In this document: one piece after another, positions 60,316-64,000 of the stretch | How positions within the stretch are numbered: the first letter of the stretch is position 1 | Layout of the letters: each line of letters opens with the position of its first letter | Assembly (NCBI GenBank): GCA_964496575.1 | Contig: CAZCAC010000035.1 | Location: 10,275 to 74,274 of the forward strand | Reading direction: 5' to 3' | From: CAZCAC01 sp964496575 | GTDB taxonomy: Bacteria > Planctomycetota > UBA1135 > GCA-002686595 | Length of the DNA: 64,000 nucleotides | The notes under the pieces: model-generated | The model's input: the letters and a program-made list of their open reading frames with translations, nothing else | What the model was told of the DNA's origin: nothing | Database searches by the model: none | Position numbers and translations under genes: made by a program

Positions 60316-61779
60316 ATGCGAGACCAGGCGGAAGTCCTCATCCTCCAGCTCCCCAGCCCACCCGGAAAGAACGTCTTCCGCGAGTGGTCGGGCGGAATGG
60401 GCACCGCCCAGCCGTCGGCGCGGGAGCACTACGGGCACGACCGCGACTACTACGACGTCCCCTACTTCCAGTTCCTGTACATCGCCCGGGGCCTGGAGAC
60501 GAGGGGGATCTCGCTGCGCTACCTCGACGGCCAGGCGACCGCGCGCTTCGAGCTGGAGGAGCTCGATGCCGTGCTGCGCGAGGAGCAGCCGAAGGTCCTC
60601 CTGACGGTGATCAACCTCCCCTCGCTGGAGTCCGACCGGGAGCTCCTGCGACGGATCCGGCGGGTCCACCCGACGATCCGCATCGTTCTGATCGGGCCGC
60701 TGGCCCGGCTGCGCGCGGAGGCGCTCCTCACCGAGGGGCTGGCCGACTTCGTCATGGAGGCGAACGAGGAGCTGGCGACCCCCGAGCTGATCGCGGGGCT
60801 CGTCGCGGGGAACGAGGAGGCCGCGGAGAGCTGCTGGGTACGCCGCGACGGCGAGGTCGTCCACGTGCCGCCGAAGCAGCGGATGAAGAACCTCGACTTC
60901 GTCGACTTTCCGGCCTACCACCTGCTCGACCTCACCCGCTACGAGTCGGACGAGTTCCTCGGTCGCCGCTACCGGTACATGACCGTCTTCTCCAGCAAGG
61001 GCTGCGGCTACAGCTGCGAGTACTGTCCCTACCCCTTCGGCTTCGGGTCGCGCTTCCTCTACCGCTCCCCCGAGCTGGTCGTCGCCGACATCGAGCGCCT
61101 GGTCGAGGAGTTCGGCGTCGAGCAGATCTGCTTCCGCGACCAGGTCTTCACGGTGAAGCGGGACCACGCCGCACAGATCTGCCAGCTCCTGATCGAACGC
61201 GACCTGGACGTCGTGTGGATCTGCGAGACGCGCTACGACGTGGTCGACGCGGAGCTCCTGGAGCTGATGTACCGGGCCGGCTGCCGCGAGGTCCACTACG
61301 GGCTGGAGACCGCCGACGAGGGGCTCTTCCTCGACGTGGGCAAGCCGGGGGGCCCGGTCTCCCTGGATCGATTCGCCGAGACGATCGAGCTCACCAAGCG
61401 GGCCGGCTTGCAGGTCCACCTGCACCTGATCCTGGGCCTGCCCGGCGAGTCGTGGACGACGGTCAAGAACACGGTCAACTTCCTGCGCCAGGCGCGCCCC
61501 TACTCGGTCCAGACCGCCATCTTCGCGCCTTATCCGGGGACCCCGCTGCACGAGCGACTGGAGCGCGAGGGCAAGCTCGCCTCGCAGGACTGGGAGGAGT
61601 ACAGCGGCTTCCAGGCGGTGCAGCCGACCGAACACCTCTCGGTCGAGGACCTCGAGCGCGCCAAGGAGTACATCGACTGGAACTGGGACAAGACCTGGTG
61701 GGACAAGATCGTACTGCGGCTGGGCGGGATCTTCTCGCGCTCGCGCCGCCCGCGCTCGCCCGCGAATCGGCCGGGATGA
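60316..61779 (+). CDS. B12-binding-type radical SAM enzyme
   Basis: 487 aa. The N-terminal 190 residues have the Rossmann-like cobalamin-binding layout of this class (EVLILQLPSPPGKNVFREWS, IARGLETRGISLRYLDGQAT, KVLLTVINLPSLESDRELLR, IRIVLIGPLARLRA), though no clear B12-binding DxHxxG is seen. The radical SAM core has KGCGYSCEYCPYP with Cys230, 234 and 237 in CxxxCxxC, then ICFRDQVFTVKRDHAAQICQ and HLHLILGLPGESWTTVKNTV. Family members modify lipids, sugars and cofactors, often by methylation at unactivated carbon. The stop overlaps the deacetylase start (ATGA), so translation is coupled. Confidence 0.85.
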   Translation: MRDQAEVLILQLPSPPGKNVFREWSGGMGTAQPSAREHYGHDRDYYDVPYFQFLYIARGLETRGISLRYLDGQATARFELEELDAVLREEQPKVLLTVINLPSLESDRELLRRIRRVHPTIRIVLIGPLARLRAEALLTEGLADFVMEANEELATPELIAGLVAGNEEAAESCWVRRDGEVVHVPPKQRMKNLDFVDFPAYHLLDLTRYESDEFLGRRYRYMTVFSSKGCGYSCEYCPYPFGFGSRFLYRSPELVVADIERLVEEFGVEQICFRDQVFTVKRDHAAQICQLLIERDLDVVWICETRYDVVDAELLELMYRAGCREVHYGLETADEGLFLDVGKPGGPVSLDRFAETIELTKRAGLQVHLHLILGLPGESWTTVKNTVNFLRQARPYSVQTAIFAPYPGTPLHERLEREGKLASQDWEEYSGFQAVQPTEHLSVEDLERAKEYIDWNWDKTWWDKIVLRLGGIFSRSRRPRSPANRPG

Positions 61780-62774
61780 AGCTGATCGAGAACGTCCGCT
61801 GGATCGGCAGCCAGCTCCTGGAGCGCGCGGACATGCTGCGCGGCTCGCTCGTCGTCTTCATGTACCACCGCGTCGCCGAACAGGGCGACCAACCGTTCCT
61901 CCAGAAGGCCGGCGTGCCCTACGTCTCCCCGCAAGTATTCCGGGAGCAGCTGCGCTTCCTCGCCGACCGCGACTTCCAGGTTCTTTCCTTTCGCGACGCG
62001 CTCGAGGGCCTCGAGGCCGGGCGTTCCTTCCCGGCGCGCAGCGCGCTGATCACCTTCGACGACGGCTATCGCGACAACCTCACCGCGGCGGCGCCGGCGC
62101 TCGCCGAGCTCGGCTTCCCGGCGACGATCTTCGTCGCCACCCGCGTGCTGGAGCGGCGCGAGCTGCTCTGGGAGCACCGGGTGCTGTGGGCGCTCGAGCA
62201 CCTCCCGCCGGCGCGGCTCGAGGAGCTCCTGCGGGACGACTTCCCGCTCGGCGGGCGCATCCCCGGCCCGTGGCTGGTCCTCGACTCGCGCGGCCCCGAC
62301 CTCGCCGCCCGCCGCCGCCTCGGCGAGCGGCTGGGACGGGCGATCGCCGAGGCGGGGATCGACGAGCCGAGCCTCGCGCGCGAGCTCTACCTCTCCGGCG
62401 ACGAGCTGCGCGCGCTGCCCGAGCAGGGGATCGAGATCGGCTCGCACGGCGCCGAGCACCACCAGTGGACCGCGCTGAGCGCGCGGGAGAAGGGGGACGA
62501 CCTGGCCGAGGCGGACGAGGCGCTGCGCGACGCGCTGGGCGCGGAGCCGCTGCCGGTCTTCTGCTCCCCCTACGGCAGTCACCGCCGCGGAGACCGGGCG
62601 CTCCTGCGCGAGCGCGGCTTCCGCGCGGCCACCTCGGTGCTCTTCGGCACCAACAGCCACCGCACCGACCGCTTCTTCTTGCGCCGCGTCTCCCTCGGCG
62701 ACGAGTCGTGGCGTCGACTCCACTTCCTGGACCGCTACGCGTCCCTCACCTCCAGGTTCGATGGCCGACGTTGA
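61776..62774 (+). CDS. Polysaccharide deacetylase (CE4 family)
   Basis: 332 aa from ATG 61776, overlapping the preceding stop (ATGA). The CE4/NodB pattern is seen: LVVFMYHRVAEQGDQPF, catalytic/metal block ALITFDDGYRDNLTAAAPAL, and GSHGAEHHQWTALS with the His pair. FPATIFVATRVLERRELLWE and VFCSPYGSHRRGDRALLRER follow. There is no signal peptide, so it probably acts on a lipid-linked intermediate or nucleotide-linked sugar in the cytoplasm. The C-terminus overlaps the GNAT-like gene by 14 nt. It belongs to the surface-polysaccharide operon. Confidence 0.85.
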   Translation: MKLIENVRWIGSQLLERADMLRGSLVVFMYHRVAEQGDQPFLQKAGVPYVSPQVFREQLRFLADRDFQVLSFRDALEGLEAGRSFPARSALITFDDGYRDNLTAAAPALAELGFPATIFVATRVLERRELLWEHRVLWALEHLPPARLEELLRDDFPLGGRIPGPWLVLDSRGPDLAARRRLGERLGRAIAEAGIDEPSLARELYLSGDELRALPEQGIEIGSHGAEHHQWTALSAREKGDDLAEADEALRDALGAEPLPVFCSPYGSHRRGDRALLRERGFRAATSVLFGTNSHRTDRFFLRRVSLGDESWRRLHFLDRYASLTSRFDGRR

Positions 62775-63843
62775 TCCGATCCGGCCCCGCGAGGTCACCG
62801 AGCAGGACTTCCCCGAGCTCGCCGCGCTCCTGCGCGAGGTCTGGCCGGAGGTCGACTGGCCGTTGCGCTTCCGGCGGCAGTGGCTGGAGAACCCCGCCTG
62901 GGAGCCGGGGATCTCGATTGGCTGGGTGCACGAGATGGACGACGAGATCCAGAGCTTCTTCGGCAGCATCCCGATCCCCTACCGGATCGACGGCCGCGAC
63001 GGCCGCGCGTTCGCGGCGACCTCCCTCTACGTCCGCCCCGCGTTTCGCCGGAGCGGCTGGGCCCGGGTCCTGGTCGAGTGCTGGCTGGCACAGCCGGGTG
63101 GCGAGCTGTGGGTGAACGCCACTTCCAACGAGCGGTCGATGGGGATCTTCGAGCAGCTCGGCCTCCCGAGGTACCTGCGCCGCGATCACGAGTCCGAGGC
63201 ACTCTGGGTGACCCGTCCTCTCGCCCACGCCCGCCGGGCGGCGGCCCGACGCTTCGGTGGCACCTCGCCGCGCTGGTACCACTTACCCATCGCCCTGGCG
63301 GGCGCCGCCGCGCTGTGGTGGCAGCGGCCGCGACCGGGTGACGCCGCGGGGTGGAGCTGGGAGGAGCTCTCTTCCTGCGGAAGCGAGGTCGACGAGCTGT
63401 GGGTGCGCGAGAGCCGCCAGCACCCGACGACGATGCGCCGCGATTCGCGCACCTCGAGCTGGCTCTACCTCGAGGGACCGAACGCGAAGCGCAACACGCT
63501 GCTGCTCGGTCGCGACGGCGCCGGCCGCGCCCGCGCGCTGGCCGGCTTCCGGGAGGCTCGGGAGGAGAGCCGGTTGCACCAGACCGACCTGTTCGGCGAG
63601 CTCGGCGAGCCGGGAGCGCTCGCCTCGCTGATCGGGACGGTCAACCGCCTCGCTGTGGACGCGGGGCTGTCGGTAGCTCGGCTGTGGATCCCCAACGCCT
63701 CCGGCCTCGGCGAGGAGCTCGAGCGGGCGGGGCTTTCCGCGCGCCCTTGCGAGGGGGAGATCTACCACCGCGGGGGCGAGAGCGGTGGCACGCCGAGCTT
63801 CACGGATCTCGACGGCGATCGGTGCCTCGATTTGCTGGTCTGA
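62761..63843 (+). CDS. GNAT-fold acyltransferase-like protein
   Basis: 360 aa. The N-terminal half has the GNAT layout: PREVTEQDFPELAALLREVW, then SLYVRPAFRRSGWARVLVEC, where the VRPAFRRSG segment is the acetyl-CoA pyrophosphate loop, and SNERSMGIFEQLGLPRYLRR. The second half has similar strand-helix order (ALAGFREAREESRLHQTDLF, LIGTVNRLAVDAGLSVARLW), so it may be a double-GNAT protein as in FemAB-like and polysaccharide acetyltransferases. No signal peptide. It overlaps the deacetylase gene by 14 nt and closes the operon. It probably adds an acyl or aminoacyl group to a sugar intermediate. Confidence 0.72.
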   Translation: MADVDPIRPREVTEQDFPELAALLREVWPEVDWPLRFRRQWLENPAWEPGISIGWVHEMDDEIQSFFGSIPIPYRIDGRDGRAFAATSLYVRPAFRRSGWARVLVECWLAQPGGELWVNATSNERSMGIFEQLGLPRYLRRDHESEALWVTRPLAHARRAAARRFGGTSPRWYHLPIALAGAAALWWQRPRPGDAAGWSWEELSSCGSEVDELWVRESRQHPTTMRRDSRTSSWLYLEGPNAKRNTLLLGRDGAGRARALAGFREAREESRLHQTDLFGELGEPGALASLIGTVNRLAVDAGLSVARLWIPNASGLGEELERAGLSARPCEGEIYHRGGESGGTPSFTDLDGDRCLDLLV

Positions 63844-63866
63844 GTCGCTCGTGGGTCTGGTAGCGA

Positions 63867-64000
63867 TAAGAGAACCACAGAGGGTACAGAGGACACAGAG
63901 ATCAGAACCAGAAGAGACCAGAACCAGAAGAGACCAGAACCAGAGCCAGAGATTTAACCACAGAGGACACAGAGGACACAGAGACCAGAAACAGAAGAGA
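63867..64000 (+). repeat. Purine-rich tandem repeat region at the right edge
   Basis: Two interleaved short repeats: a 16-bp unit CAGAACCAGAAGAGAC in about 2.5 copies (63904-63951), and a 9-bp unit ACACAGAGG in several copies (around 63876-63900 and 63957-63983). One strand is almost pure purine plus C and clearly less GC-rich than the rest. The array runs out of the window. Short CACAGAGGACACAGAG arrays of this kind occur between genes in various bacteria; function is unknown. Confidence 0.7.

Noticed and set aside
60384..61775. Upstream part of the long frame ending with the deacetylase
   Set aside because: Out of frame with the radical SAM gene and Arg/Gly/Ala-rich; the deacetylase starts at 61776.
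1..64000. tRNA, rRNA, CRISPR arrays, riboswitches, transposases, att sites
   Set aside because: Looked for by eye on both strands; nothing with the required structure was found. Small or divergent RNAs may have been missed.

Overview
This window is GC-rich bacterial chromosome that most likely comes from a planctomycete. The evidence is gene content, not a marker gene. There are three large secreted proteins related to the hydrazine synthase alpha subunit, each with two CxxCH haem motifs. There are two Ser/Thr kinases, one fused to a formylglycine-generating-enzyme-like domain and one to TPRs. Other typical families are PDZ/prenyltransferase-barrel, NPCBM, BNR, DUF1579 and FG-GAP proteins, many lipoproteins, a truncated ECF sigma factor, and a BlaI/M56 pair. 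I found no rRNA, tRNA, CRISPR array, transposase, integrase or phage gene.

Layout. 1-10 kb: a TPR lipoprotein and a carboxypeptidase Q-like M28 peptidase; a thioredoxin-like/PDZ gene whose frame runs through two in-frame TGA codons exactly where a redox CxxC would be (a probable UxxU selenoprotein); a SASA esterase and a PDZ/prenyltransferase-like protein; a methyltransferase; and a divergent Gfo/Idh/MocA oxidoreductase and RbsD-like pair separated by a 91-bp imperfect palindrome. 10-17 kb: a broken sigma factor/secreted protein chimera, a hybrid histidine kinase and a giant kinase-FGE protein. 17-30 kb: DUF1579 protein, the first HzsA-like protein, an SMP-30-like lipoprotein, FG-GAP and BNR proteins, blaI with an M56-ExbD fusion, a 5'-truncated NPCBM gene and a beta-propeller lipoprotein.

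30-43.5 kb: an unbroken run of minus-strand genes. In transcription order they are DHDPS-like aldolase, two tiny membrane proteins, a YbjQ-like protein, a coiled-coil envelope protein, a kinase-TPR protein, a near-perfect 77-nt hairpin, an HzsA-like cytochrome, an RpiB-like isomerase, an esterase-discoidin-HzsA-like fusion and a small membrane-tailed protein. This looks like one or two operons for an envelope redox/sugar function, but that function is inferred only.

43.5-59 kb: a PA/M28 peptidase, lipoproteins, an unrecognised 490-aa secreted protein, HspQ-like and SRPBCC proteins, a radical SAM protein, an N-acetyl sugar amidotransferase, a polytopic GT39-like glycosyltransferase, a sulfatase-superfamily lipoprotein, a beta-lactamase-fold hydrolase, a 17-cysteine lipoprotein and a decayed C-terminal domain fragment. 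59-64 kb: a tightly packed operon (GT2 glycosyltransferase, B12-binding-type radical SAM, polysaccharide deacetylase, GNAT-like protein) that looks like surface polysaccharide synthesis. It ends in a purine-rich tandem repeat at the right edge.

The most unusual signals are the UxxU frame at 2367-3635, the esterase-HzsA fusion locus, the 77-nt palindrome that includes the kinase stop codon, and the palindrome between the oxidoreductase and RbsD genes. Protein functions come from motif recognition by eye. No database search or computation was run.
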